Below are positions 18,489 to 28,660 of a stretch of 64,000 nt of DNA, one piece after another. The translations under genes and the position numbers were made by a program. Position 1 is the first letter of the stretch, and the number at the start of each line of letters is the position of its first letter. The stretch spans positions 2,108,001 to 2,172,000 of the forward strand of contig CAVVZJ010000001.1 in NCBI GenBank assembly GCA_963752755.1. The letters run 5' to 3'. Source of the DNA: CAVVZJ01 sp963752755. Lineage in GTDB: Bacteria; Planctomycetota; Planctomycetia; Isosphaerales; Isosphaeraceae. The notes beneath the pieces are model-generated. The model was not told the DNA's origin, did no database searches, and worked only from the letters and a program-made list of their open reading frames with translations.

Positions 18489-19365
18489 ATGAGCCTCAAG
18501 GTTTACATCGGCGGCAAGCTTTACGACAAGGCCGACGCCAAGATCAGCGTCTTCGACCACGGACTGCTCTATGGCGACGGCGTGTTCGAGGGGATTCGCT
18601 CCTACAGCGGCCGGGTCTTCCGCCTGGAGGAGCACGTCGACCGACTCTACGACTCGGCCCGCGCCATCCACCTGGTCATCCCGATGAGCCGTCAGGCCAT
18701 GGTCCAGGCGGTCCTCGACACGCTGAACGTCAACAACCTCCGCGACGCCTACATCCGCCTGGTCGTCACCCGAGGCGCCGGCAGCCTCGGACTCGACCCC
18801 CGCAAGACGACCGACCCGCAGGTCATCATCATCACCGACTCGATCCAGCTCTATCCGCCCGAGCTGTACGAGAACGGGTTGAAGATCGTCACCGCCGGCA
18901 CGATGCGGAACCACCCGGCCGCCTTGAACCCGCGGGTCAAGTCGTTGAACTACCTCAACAGCATCCTCGCCAAGATCGAGGCGACCAACGCCGGCTGCCT
19001 CGAAGCCTTGATGCTCAACCACAAGGGCGAGGTCGCCGAGTGTACCGGCGACAACATCTTCGTGATCCGCAAGGGCGAGCTGCACACGCCTTCGATCGAC
19101 TCGGGCATCCTCGAAGGGATCACCCGCGAGGCCGTCATCGAGCTGGCCCGCGAGGCCGGCTTGAAGGTCGTCGAGCGGGCGATGGACCGACACGACGTTT
19201 ACACCGCCGATCGAGTGCTTCCTCACCGGCACGGCCGCCGAGGTCATCCCCGTCGTCGAGTGCGACGGCCGGCCGATCGGCGACGGCAAGCCCGGCCCGG
19301 TGACGCGCGAACTTCGCGAGCGGTTCCGCGCCCTGGTGCATGGCGAGGTGACGACGCCCCGCTGA
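18489..19365 (+). CDS. ilvE: Branched-chain / fold-type IV aminotransferase, frame broken once
   Basis: A PLP enzyme of the IlvE/D-amino-acid aminotransferase/lyase family, about 291 residues. It begins MSLKVYIGGKLYDKADAKIS with the typical FDHGLLYGDGVFEGIR block. The PLP-binding Lys is in VKSLNYLNSILAK, and the Glu/Thr phosphate contacts are in AECTGDNIF and GILEGITREAV. One extra base near 19212 shifts the frame; the conserved continuation is ECFLTGTAAEVIPVVECDGR...GKPGPVTRELRERF. Likely role: last step of Leu/Ile/Val synthesis; a 4-amino-4-deoxychorismate lyase function is a less likely alternative. Confidence 0.85.
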
Positions 19366-19425
19366 GTCGAATCCTGGGGACGTCCCCTCCCCTCCCATTC
19401 TGATCGGATCGAAACGAGGCCCGCC

Positions 19426-19885
19426 GTGGTCGAGATCCGCACCATCCTGGCCCCGACCGACTTCAGCCACCACGCCGAGGCGGCCTTGCGCTTCGCCTGC
19501 GGCCTGGCCGAGAAGTTCGGGGCCTCCTTGCACCTGATCCATGCTCTTCCCGAGATCGTGGCCCCCGTCGGCCCCGAGCCGATGCTCGTGCCGAACCTCC
19601 CGCCCGAGTATTACCAGGAGACGGAGGCCCAGTCGCGCGAGGCGCTCCAGAAGGTCTTGCAGACCGGATTGGGGCCGACCTTCGAGCGTCGAGATTGCCG
19701 TGCGCTGGGGCGATGCGGTCGATGCGATCGTCGGTTACGCCCGTGACCACGCCATCGACCTGATCGTGATCGCAACCCACGGTCGCACCGGGCTCGGCCA
19801 CGTCCTGCTGGGCTCGGTGGCCGAGCGGATCGTCCGCGAGGCGCCCTGCCCCGTGCTGACGATCCGGGATCGGACGAGAGACTGA
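19426..19885 (+). CDS. Universal stress protein (Usp), frame broken once
   Basis: A single Usp domain of about 152 residues starting at GTG 19426 (MVEIRTILAPTDFSHHAEAAL). One extra base near 19687 moves to the frame VEIAVRWGDAVDAIVGYARD. The nucleotide-binding signature G-2x-G-9x-G-S is intact at THGRTGLGHVLLGSVAERIV, so an ATP-binding Usp is expected. It ends 6 bp before the next aminotransferase and is probably cotranscribed with it. Confidence 0.82.
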
Positions 19886-19891
19886 TCGCCC

Positions 19892-21074
19892 GTGAAGCTC
19901 GCACCCGCCGCCGCCGTCCCGCCCTCGAAGATCCGGGCCATCGCCGCCCTGGCGGACGAGCACCCCGGCACGCTCCGCCTCTTCGTCGGCGAGGACACCC
20001 GCCCGACGCCCGACTACATCAAGGCCGCCGCCCGGCGCGCCATCGACGCCAACAAGACCTACTACACCCCCAACGCCGGCTATCTGGAGACCCGCCAGGC
20101 CATCGCCGCTCATCTGGCCGATCTGCATGGCGTCGCGGTCGATCCGGCGCGGCAGGTGGTGGTCACGTCGAGCGGGATGAACGCCATCGTCCTGGCCGTG
20201 CAGGCGACGGTCGGCCCCGGCGACTCGGCCCTGGTCCTCAGCCCGCTCTGGCCCAACACGGCCGCCGCGATCCGCGTCGCGGGCGCCGAGGCGATCGAGG
20301 TACCCCTGGCCTTCGAGTCCGACGGCTACCGTCTCGACTTCGACCGGCTCGCATCGGCCGTCCGGCCCAATACCCGCCTGCTCGCCCTCGCCAGCCCCGG
20401 CAACCCGACCGGCTGGACCGCCACGGAGGATGACTGGCGACGGCTCGTCGATTTCTGCGAACGCCACAATCTCTGGCTCATGGCCGACTGCGGTCTATGA
20501 GCGCATCGTCTTCGATCGCCACGTCGCTCCGAGCCCGCTGGCCTTGCCACAAGCACGCTCGCGGCTGATCGTCGTCCAGAGTCTCTCGAAGGCGTACCGG
20601 ATGACTGGCTGGAGGCTCGGTTACGCCGTCGCGCCGCCGGAGCTGGGCCGCGTCATGACGAACTTGCAGGAGTTCGTCGTCAGCAATGCCCCCGGCATCG
20701 TGCAGGAGGCGGCTCGCGTGGCGATCGAGGAGGGCGAGCCGTTCATCAAGGAGATCCAGGAGCGGTATGCTCGCAACCGGGCGGTTGCCGTCGAGCGGCT
20801 CCGCAGCCTGGACGGGTTTGAGCTGGCCGTGCCCTCGGGAGCGTTTTATCTCTTTCCGCGTGTCCGGGGGCTGGTGGACTCATTCGCCTTCTGTCAGCGG
20901 CTCGTGAGGGAATCCGGTGTCGGCCTCGCGCCCGGGTCAGCATTCGGGCCGGGGGGCGAGGGGCACGTGAGAATCTGCTTCGCGGTCGAGGAGGCGATCC
21001 TGGTCGAAGCCCTCGACCGGCTGGCCCGAGATTGGCAGGACTGTCTCGACTCGTCCCCCGCGGCGACTCGCTGA
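19892..21074 (+). CDS. Fold-type I PLP aminotransferase, frame broken once
   Basis: Class I/II aspartate aminotransferase-like enzyme of about 393 residues, starting at GTG 19892 just after the Usp gene. The N-terminal half ends ASPGNPTGW...NLWLMAD. One extra base near 20489 moves to AVYERIVF, after which the PLP Lys motif QSLSKAYRMTGWRLGY and the C-terminal Arg motif (GGEGHVRICF) follow. Substrate specificity cannot be set from the sequence; aspartate, aromatic or other amino acids are possible. Confidence 0.85.
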
Positions 21075-21136
21075 GCCGTCTCTCGCCCTTTCGTGCCTGC
21101 GCACCGCTCGCTTTTCCGACGACGGAGCTCCCTGCC

Positions 21137-21673
21137 GTGACCCAGCCCAACCCCGAGCGTCGGGTGATCCATCGCGGGCACAAGATTGACCTGGCGATCG
21201 AGCCGGTCCGGCTGGCCGATGGCACGGTCGTCGAGCGGGAGGTGGTGCTGCACCGGGGGGCTGTCGCCTTGCTGGCGATGGTCGATGAGGAGCGGGTCTG
21301 CCTCGTGAAGAACGACCGGTATGCCGTCGGCCGGACCTTGCTGGAGGTGCCGGCCGGGACGCGGGAGCCAGGCGAGTCGCCCGACGAGACGGCGGCTCGC
21401 GAGCTTCAGGAGGAGACCGGCTACGTCGCTGGTCGGATCGAGCGGCTCGGCGACTGGTGGGTCTCGCCGGGCGTGATGAATGAGCGCATGACACTTTATC
21501 GATGCATGGACCTGACCCCGGGGCCGACGTCGCATCAGGCCGACGAGCGGCTGGAGCCGGTGGTCGTGGCCTGGGACGAGGCGATCGGGATGGTCGCCGA
21601 CGGGCGGATCGACGATGCCAAGTCGATGCTGGCCCTGCTGATCGGCGACCGACTGAGGCGGCAGGGGCGTTGA
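21137..21673 (+). CDS. NUDIX hydrolase, ADP-ribose pyrophosphatase-like
   Basis: About 178 residues from GTG 21137 (TQPNPERRVIHRGHKIDLAIE). The NUDIX box matches G-x5-E-x7-R-E-x2-E-E-x-G in GTREPGESPDETAARELQEE followed by TGY. An upstream beta-rich N-domain and the SPGVMNERMTLY segment are typical of ADP-ribose/nucleoside-diphosphate-sugar pyrophosphatases. The longer in-frame start at 21032 overlaps the aminotransferase and looks non-coding; GTG 21137 has GGAG upstream. It converges with the anti-sigma gene (14-bp gap). Confidence 0.85.
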   Translation: MTQPNPERRVIHRGHKIDLAIEPVRLADGTVVEREVVLHRGAVALLAMVDEERVCLVKNDRYAVGRTLLEVPAGTREPGESPDETAARELQEETGYVAGRIERLGDWWVSPGVMNERMTLYRCMDLTPGPTSHQADERLEPVVVAWDEAIGMVADGRIDDAKSMLALLIGDRLRRQGR

Positions 21674-21687
21674 AAACTGGCCGGCCG

Positions 21688-22638
21688 TCAATTGGCCTCG
21701 ACGCGGAACCCGGCCGGGATCAGTGAGACGTCCTTCCAGCTCAGGCCCATGCGGGGCTTGTGGGCGTTGTTGAGGTAGATGTCGGAATCGATGCCGGGCA
21801 GGCTGCGGGTCCGGAGCCAGCGGACGCTGTGGTCGCTGAACAGGACGTTCTGGCCTCCACCACCGTGGTCGGGGCTGTTGCCGGGGAGGACGATCCGGAA
21901 GTCGTCGCGGGGGGGCTGGTCGGCCAGGATCGGCAGAGGGACGCCCAGGGCCCGGGGAGCGGGGACCGGTCCGAATCGCTCGGCGGCGTGGCGGAAGCCG
22001 GCGTGGTAGGCGTACTCGTCACCGACCATCCGCTGGCATTGTTCGGGCGAACGGGTCATCAGGGTGACGAACCGGGAATGACTCGGGAGGTCTTCGATCT
22101 GAGCCGAACAGCCTCGCGAGGGGCAGGTCAGGTGAGAGGCGTCACGGAGCGCGCCGGACTCCATGAGCTGGAGGGCGAAGTAGCCCGCCGGGTAGCTGCG
22201 GGGCGGCTGCGGGTAGGAGCCGTGGGTGTTGGCGTAGTTGGCGAGGCCGAGGCCGACCTGCTGGAGGTTGAAGGTGCAGGCCGCCTCCTGCATCTGGGCG
22301 CGGGAACGGTGCATGGCGGGGAGCAACGTGGCCAGGCCGGCGAGGAAGATGCCGGCCGCGACGGCCACGTCGGCCCATCGAAAAGGGACGCGAACCGGCG
22401 AGTACTCGAGGATTCGTGGTCGAGTCCGGCGCTCCTCGATCGCCGTGATCGTGCGCTCGGCCAGGTCACGGGGAGGTTCGAGCGAGAGGCCGTCGTCGAG
22501 CAGGAAGACGAGCGAAAGCGCCAGGCGGGCCGAGCGGTTGCCCAGCTCAGGGTCGGAGGCGATCTCCTGCTCGATTTCCTCACGACGGGCCTCGTCCAGT
22601 TGCCCGAGTTGATAATCCAGCAGGTCATCAGCATTCAT
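21688..22638 (-). CDS. Membrane anti-sigma factor with a DUF1559-like C-terminal domain
   Basis: A 316-residue protein starting at ATG 22638, four bases after the ECF sigma stop. Its N-terminus (MNADDLLDYQLGQLDEARRE) resembles anti-sigma helical domains without an obvious zinc motif. A transmembrane helix follows near residues 88-107 (ADVAVAAGIFLAGLATLLP). The extracytoplasmic part resembles the planctomycete DUF1559 (pilin-like, H-x9-DG) proteins: FNLQQVGLGLANYANTHGSY after the helix and QNVLFSDHSVRWLRTRS near the end. A sigma-binding module therefore appears fused to a DUF1559-like sensor. The order sigma then anti-sigma supports the role. Confidence 0.75.
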   Translation of the reverse strand: MNADDLLDYQLGQLDEARREEIEQEIASDPELGNRSARLALSLVFLLDDGLSLEPPRDLAERTITAIEERRTRPRILEYSPVRVPFRWADVAVAAGIFLAGLATLLPAMHRSRAQMQEAACTFNLQQVGLGLANYANTHGSYPQPPRSYPAGYFALQLMESGALRDASHLTCPSRGCSAQIEDLPSHSRFVTLMTRSPEQCQRMVGDEYAYHAGFRHAAERFGPVPAPRALGVPLPILADQPPRDDFRIVLPGNSPDHGGGGQNVLFSDHSVRWLRTRSLPGIDSDIYLNNAHKPRMGLSWKDVSLIPAGFRVEAN

Positions 22639-22642
22639 CGGA

Positions 22643-23275
22643 CTACTCGCTTCCGTCGTGTTTCGCGGCCCTGGCCAGATCCTGGAGCTTGGTGAGGGCC
22701 GCATGCAGGCGGGATTTGACCGTACCGACCGGGATACTCAGGATTTCCGCGATTTCCCGGTACTTCAGGTCCTGAAAATAGGCGAGGATGAGGGTCTGGC
22801 GCAGGGGGTCTGGGAGCTTCTCGATGGCGTGACGAACCCAGTCCTTGCGCTCTTCTCCCTGGAGGTTGGCAAGCGGCCCGGGCGTCTCACTGACGAGCAG
22901 GTCCACCAGGGCGCCGGGGTCCGACTCGCTACTTGAGGACCGCAGGTCGAGGCTGACCGTCGGGTGCCGGCCGATCTTGCGGAGGGCGTCCACCGCCTGG
23001 TGGGTGGCAATCGAGTAGATCCAGGGCCGCACCGGGCGTCCGCTCTCGTACAGGCCGCGCTTCAGATGGATCTGAAGGAACGTGTTCTGGAACACGTCGT
23101 CGGCCAGCGACTTGTCGCCGAGATAGCGGGCCAGGTATCGGTACAGCTCACGCTCGTACCGCCGGACCAGGGCGTTGAAGTCCTCCGGACGGCCCTCGTC
23201 GCGATATCGGGTCAGCAGTTCCTCGTCCGTTTGCTGGGCGAGGTCGTCCTCTATCGCCTCAAGGGCCTTCATCAT
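22643..23275 (-). CDS. ECF-type RNA polymerase sigma factor
   Basis: 210 residues. Region 2 (VRRYERELYRYLARYLGDKS, LADDVFQNTFLQIH, RPWIYSIATHQAVDALRK) and region 4 (LAYFQDLKYREIAEILSIPV, GTVKSRLHAALTKL) are clear, with a longer-than-usual acidic Ser-rich linker between them. The partner anti-sigma gene lies 4 bp downstream. A good promoter is seen at 23383-23410, giving a leader of about 100 nt. Confidence 0.92.
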   Translation of the reverse strand: MMKALEAIEDDLAQQTDEELLTRYRDEGRPEDFNALVRRYERELYRYLARYLGDKSLADDVFQNTFLQIHLKRGLYESGRPVRPWIYSIATHQAVDALRKIGRHPTVSLDLRSSSSESDPGALVDLLVSETPGPLANLQGEERKDWVRHAIEKLPDPLRQTLILAYFQDLKYREIAEILSIPVGTVKSRLHAALTKLQDLARAAKHDGSE

Positions 23276-23382
23276 CGCTTACGTCCCGCCCACGCGGAGG
23301 GTTCGAGCCTGGAGTTCCTTCTCCCGAAAAAAACGCCGGTACTGCGGGGAGGCTTCCCCGCAAACACCACGCCGTAACTATC

Positions 23383-23410
23383 AGTCTAAGAATCTCGGAC
23401 AAGCCGTCAA
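23383..23410 (-). promoter_or_regulatory. Sigma-70 type promoter of the ECF sigma/anti-sigma operon
   Basis: Reading leftward: TTGACG (23410-23405), a 16-bp spacer, TAGACT (23388-23383). The -35 matches five of six positions and the -10 four of six, with the same spacer as the exbB promoter. Confidence 0.55.
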
Positions 23411-23608
23411 GCGGGCGGCGATCGGGTTCGTCGAGGACGCCCCCGCCTCTCAAGGGGACCGGAACCCCAGTGGTCAGGAGGACGAGCGCCCTTCGAATTT
23501 CTCCGAAAAGGTACGGGGACGCCGGGGAACAGGCGTCGCGACCCGGCTCGTCGCATCCTGGACCGACGGGCCGCAACCGCTTTGTTTTGCTATTTGCAGG
23601 CGATCGGA

Positions 23609-23850
23609 ACGGTCTGGTAACGCCCAGTCAACGCGCCCGGGACGACTCCGAGACGACGTGAGGACGCTCCCACCGCCGCCAGATCTCAAGCCACAAATCT
23701 TTGAAACGGAATGAGTTGAAGTGGCCATTTTGCCCATTGTGAAGTTCGTTCGGCAACCGGGACGCGCTGCGAAGCCGCGGAGTCAGGACCGGAACCGGGG
23801 CGCCGGATGCTAACCGGATTGCCAGGAAGCTAGCGTTAATTATAGCACAC
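23609..23850 (+). repeat. 11-bp-phased dispersed element, copy 2
   Basis: Six units with ACG at 23609, 23620, 23631, 23642, 23653 and 23664 (period exactly 11). The core begins at 23735, 71 bp after the last unit, with one mismatch (CATTGTGAAGTTCGTTCGGC). The tail GTTAATTATAGCACAC is at 23835-23850, 106 bp after the core start at its TATAGCACA. Confidence 0.85.
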
Positions 23851-24186
23851 GATCACGGCGTCGGAGTGGATCGTTTGGTGGTCGGAGGAGCGCAGAGGCC
23901 CCTGACCGCGGAGGGCAGGGAGACGCAGCCCGGCGTTCTGACGAGCCACCGAATTTCGAGCGACCTTCCGACACGCCTCGCTTCACGAGGGGATACAGCG
24001 AAGGTTGGGGGAAGTACGATGGCGAGGGCAATTGGACTGGGGCGGCAAGATGGCTGCTGACGGCAGACTTGTGAAATCTCGAAACGCTTGGTTTGAAAAA
24101 ATGGATGTGGAGATGGGTCGCGCATGGGGGTTATTCTACTCGTGGTTGTATTCTATCGATTCGATTCACAGAGTTTCTCTGTCCAA

Positions 24187-24340
24187 GGAGTGACGCAGTT
24201 GTCGTCACCAGTCGGAGGCCCGACTTCAGTCGGGCCGGAAATTCCTGGCTTTCCTGAACTTCCGGCCCGACTGAAGTCGGACCTACGGCTTCCGGCATCG
24301 ACCCAAGCTCGGGCGAGAGGGTCCACGGCGTCACTCCTAT
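24187..24340 (-). repeat. MITE-like hairpin element, copy A
   Basis: The ends are GGAGTGACGCAGTTG and CACGGCGTCACTCCTAT, imperfect terminal inverted repeats. Inside, GGCCCGACTTCAGTCGGGCC and its inverse complement form a long hairpin. Relative to copies B and C this copy lies in reverse orientation. It ends 27 bp before the ATG of the protease-HEAT gene. Confidence 0.75.
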
Positions 24341-24367
24341 GTCATGAGACCTGGGGTATCACCAGTA

Positions 24368-27300
24368 ATGGACATGAACGTCACGTGTCCGGGGTGCAGC
24401 AAGCAATACACGATGGCCTCGAGCGTGGCGGGGAAGCGAGCGCGTTGCAAGATCTGCCGGCATGAGTTCATGATCCCCGTCCTCCCGGATGCCTCCACCA
24501 CCCACCGGCCCGCGGAACTCGTGGACGACGCCAGCTTTGTTGTGGAAGGACCTCGGGGGCCCGCCCGCGCAACCCGCCCGGCGCCGTCGGCTTCCGCAAC
24601 GGGGGCAGGGCAACCTTTCCCTCCAGGAGCACCCCCTTTCCCTCCAGGAGCACCCCTCGATCCACCGCGCCAGAGCCGTTACAAGTCCTCCCCGACCGGC
24701 CCCACCACTTCCGATCCCCGACGATTGATCCTCGCCGGGGCACTCGGGGGAGCGGGTGCCACATTCCTCCTGCTCATCGGGGTCGGCTGGATGTTCCGGA
24801 CTGCAGACCGCGAGCCGGCGGCCGAGCAACCGGCGCCAGCCGTGGCGCAACCGGCAGCGCCGGCGGAGCCCAAACTCGATCCCGGACCAAACGATCCTCC
24901 CGGACCGACCGTTGCCGCGAGCGAGACGCCCCCGGCACACGACCTGAGCACGGCCGATCTGGTCGCCCGATGTGAGCCGTCGGTCGCCCTCATCAAGGGG
25001 AGACGGGGTTCGGGGACGGGATTCCTGGTTCGCCCGGACATCCTCGCCACGAACGCTCACGTCATCGACGGCGAGACGGTCCAGAACCTGGAGGTCCGCT
25101 TCCCGTCGGCCGACGGCCCGAGTCAGGGTCCCCTCAACGCCCGACTGATCTACCAGGACCCGTTGAGGGACCTGGCTTTCCTGGCGGTCGCGACGGACCT
25201 GCCCCCGCTCACGGTGGCTGGGGGGTACACGTTCCGCAAGGGGGAGGACGTGACGGTCATCGGCAACCCGGGGCTCGGGGGTCAAATGGTGCTGGAGAAT
25301 GCGATCAGCCGCGGGGTGGTCAGCTCAAAAACCCGGCTGAACGGCCGCGACTTCCTGCAGCTCGGCATCTCGATCAATCCCGGTAACTCGGGGGGCCCCG
25401 TCCTCGACGCGACCGGGACGGTGATCGGCGTGGTGACGCTCAAGACGACGAGGCAGGAGGGTCTGGCCTTCTGCATCCCCGCCGAGGACCTCGGCGCGGC
25501 CCTGGCGGTTGCCGAGTCGCGCAGCGGGTTGGTGGCCCGCGGGGACGGGCCGCCCAAGTCGTCCCCCTCCAAGTCGACGGTCACGGCGAAAGGCTCGGTC
25601 CCGGAGCTGAGCTACGGGTGGAAGCCAGGCGAGACGTACGTTTACCGGGTCGATGTCTCGATCAACACGGGTTCCCACGTCGTCACGCTCCAAGGCAGCA
25701 GCATCTACCGGGTCAAGTCGGTTGACGACGAGGGGATCACCCTGGGGCATCGGGGCTGGCTGGTGACGCGGAAGCGGGGCCAGGACGGCCGCACGATCCC
25801 GGGCGGGATCAGCGGACCGCCGGGCGGGGACCGCGAGGTCGAGTTGAAGATCGACCGCAAGGGGAGCGTCTTGAATGCCAACGGGGCGTCGCCGCTGCCC
25901 TTGCTCGGCGACCTGTCGATGCTCGTCATCGAGCCGCTGCCCGACGGCCCGCATCCCTCGTGGGAGGAGGGCCAGGCCATCACCCTGAACGAGGTCCAGC
26001 AGGTTTCGGGGCGCAGGGGGGCACGCTCCGGCTCGGCCGGCCCGACCTGGGGAGCCTGCCGCGGGGTGGCCGCTCCCAGCTCGGGTCAAGGCTCGCGGGC
26101 CGCTCGCGATCGCGGCTCGGTTCAAGGCTCCCGATGCCGGCCCCACCACCACCTCCGCAGGTCAAGGTCACGTCCCACCCCGCCCAGGAGCAATCCAGCT
26201 ATTCGCTCAGCACAGCGGACGGTGACGCGGTCTCGATCTCGAAACGGTATGAGATGACGACCCAGGAGATCGTCGGCGAGGAGCCGCGGCTGAAGATGAC
26301 CGGGGAGGGGACCCTCACCTTTGACTTCAAGGCCGGACTGCCGGTCGCCCTGGACTATCGCACAGGTCGTCGAGAACACGCCGAACGTCACTGTCCGCGT
26401 GCCGATCGTGGTGAACTGCCGCCTCCTGACCGGCGAGGAGCAAACCTCGGCGCTGCGACCGCCGGTCATGCCTCCCACCGCGATGAACGCGATCGACGAC
26501 GGCGAGCTGACACGGGTGCTGACGGATCTCAAGTCGGGCGATGGCAACCGTGTCCGAAACGCGTGCCGGGTCCTGTACGAAGCGGCCCCGGTCGAAGAAC
26601 GGCGCGGGGATGTCGCCCGCGCCCTGGAACGGCTCCTGACTGACCCCGACGGGGGCCTCCGGAGCGAGGCGGTGCGGGCCCTGGGGGTCTGGGGGGACGC
26701 CCGAAGCGCAGGCCCGCTGGTGGAAAGGCTGAACGACGAGTCGTTCGGCGCTCGCGACGAGCTGTTCGAGGCGCTCGGCCGGCTCGAACCGAGCGAGGCG
26801 GTCGCGGAGGCGGTCGTCCCCTGGCTGGCCACGGACGCGGGCCGGGCCTCGCGCATCTTGCGGGCGATCGGGACGGCGGCGGAGCGGCCGCTCCTTCGGC
26901 TGGTCGAGGAGGGGGCGGAGACCCGGGCCAGGAGTGAGGCGTGCCATGTGCTCCGGGACGTCGGCGGGGCTGAGAGCGTCCCGGCCCTGGAAGTGATCGC
27001 CCGGCTGAAGGACGAGGGCGAGATCGGTCGGGTGGCCGCGGAATCCGTCAAGGCGATCGCCCGTCGCTACCCGAACGAGGAGGAGTGGGCGGTGATCCTC
27101 CTGGATCTGAAGTCGCCCGACGGTGGCCGACGGCGGCAGGCCGCCGAGCGTCTGCTCGTGGTTGCGCCGGTCGAGGCGCACCGGGCCGAGGTCGCCCGGG
27201 CGCTCGAGTCGCTGACCGGCGACGTGGACGGCGGTACCCAGTCGATCGCCTTCCGCGCCCTTGCCACCTGGGGCGACGAGGCCTCGCGATCGTTCCTTGT

Positions 27301-28270
27301 CGACCGGCTCTCCGACCCGTCGCTCCGTACCGTCCGGGAGGCCATCGACGCGGTCACACGCCTGGAGCCGACCGACGAGTCAGCGGCCGAGGCCGTCGCC
27401 CGCTGGTTGAAGGCAGACCGCGGGCTCGTGATCGGGGCTCTCATGGCGCTGGGTCCGGCCGCGGAGAAGACTGTGGTTACCCTGATCGGGCAGGAGGAGG
27501 ACTGGGGGGCGCGCAACGACCTCTGCCGCCTGCTCGGCAAGATCGGCACCGACGCCAGCCTCCCCTTGCTCCGGGATCTGGCCCAAAATGACATGAGCGG
27601 GATCGTCAAGGGAACGGCTAACAACGCGGCGCAGGAGATCGCGGCCCGGAACACGGCCGATCGTTGGGTGGCGGCCGCGCTGGCGGATCTGAAGTCGACG
27701 GACCATAACCGTTGCAAGCAGGCCGTGGAGCGACTTGCGACGGCCCAGGCAAGCCAGTTGCGACGGGCCGAGGTTGCCCGGGCACTCGAAGCGTTGTTCG
27801 ACGACCAGGACATCTTCATGCGGCAATCGTTGATGCGGGCTGCGGCCAACTGGGGCGACGATCAGACCGCCGATGCGCTGGCGGCGAGGCTTCAGCAGAA
27901 GGACCTCCACGACTGGCGGGAGACCCTCCAGGCCCTGATCGCCCTGCGACCCGATGACTGCACCCTGGCCGCCGCCACCAGCCGGCTGCCGGAAGACGTT
28001 CGCCTCGTCACCCAGCTCCTCCGACCGCTGGGTCCGAGGGCCGAACAGGCCCTCCTCGCGGTCGCGCAATCGGGTTCGGACGGGGGGCGGACCCGGGTCG
28101 AGGCGTGCCGCGTCCTCGGCGAACTCGGCTCGCCGGAGACGGTTCCCGAGCTGCAACAGATGGCCGGCAAGGCCGGCGAGGAGCAGGTGGGCCGGGACGC
28201 CGAGGACGCCTTGAAGGCCATCTCCGCGCGTCTGATTCCCTCCCCTTCTACAATTCCTGCGGCGGAGTGA
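24368..28270 (+). CDS. Zinc-ribbon / trypsin-like protease / HEAT-repeat protein, frame broken twice
   Basis: A very large protein of about 1300 residues. It starts with an MJ0042-type zinc ribbon (CPGC...CKICRHEF), then a proline-rich linker, one transmembrane helix (GALGGAGATFLLLIGVGWMF) and a trypsin-like serine protease domain. The catalytic triad is visible in TNAHVID (His), DPLRDLAFLAV (Asp) and NPGNSGGPVLD (Ser). A beta-rich domain follows (ETYVYRVDVSIN...), then a long array of HEAT-like repeats (about 26510-28240). A missing base near 26010 and an extra base near 26359 are needed to read through; both flanks are conserved-looking. The C-terminal repeats probably bind partner proteins. 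Confidence 0.75.
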
Positions 28271-28660
28271 TTCGCGCATCGATCCTCTCGAACAGATTCG
28301 GCTTCGCGCCGTGTTGGCGATTGAGACGGCTTCGCGCCCGGCTCGGAGGCTTTCGGCGTCCGGAACTTCGGATTTTGGGAATCCGTTCCCGTCCATTCAT
28401 TGTGATAGGAGTGACGCCGTTGGCCCCTTCGGCCGAGATTGGGCCGATGCTGTAAGCCGTAGGTCCGACTTCAGTCGGGCCGGAAGTCCAGAAAAAGCCA
28501 AAAACTTCCGGCCCGACTGAAGTCGGGCCTACTCCGCCCGGAGACGCCAACGGCGTCACTCCTATGGGATTGCGGAATTTCCGATTGGATGGCCACTTGC
28601 GGGCCCCTGGCGTCTCCATCAGGGGAAAGCGATGGTGGTCCTGAGGAGGCCCGACACGCG
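28271..28660. other. Intergenic region holding MITE-like copy B
   Basis: 390 bp between the protease-HEAT stop and the MoaD-like start. The central 160 bp is the hairpin element at 28405-28565; the flanks have no gene signal. Confidence 0.6.
28405..28565 (+). repeat. MITE-like hairpin element, copy B
   Basis: Perfect 20-bp terminal inverted repeats: ATAGGAGTGACGCCGTTGGC at 28405-28424 and its inverse complement ending at 28565. Internally, two oppositely oriented blocks (TCCGACTTCAGTCGGGCCGG and its inverse) flank an A-rich centre. It lies 95 bp before the MoaD-like start. Confidence 0.85.

Larger units (their letters stand above)
23276..24367. other. Long divergent intergenic region with two repeat elements
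   Basis: 1092 bp between the sigma factor and the protease-HEAT gene. It holds the sigma promoter (23383-23410), copy 2 of the phased element (23609-23850), a lower-GC stretch (about 24000-24186) without a credible gene, and MITE-like copy A (24187-24340). Short frames here have no ribosome site or recognisable motif. Confidence 0.6.

Noticed and set aside
23609..23664. CRISPR array
   Set aside because: The repeats are only 11 bp and contiguous, without spacers, and no cas gene is present.
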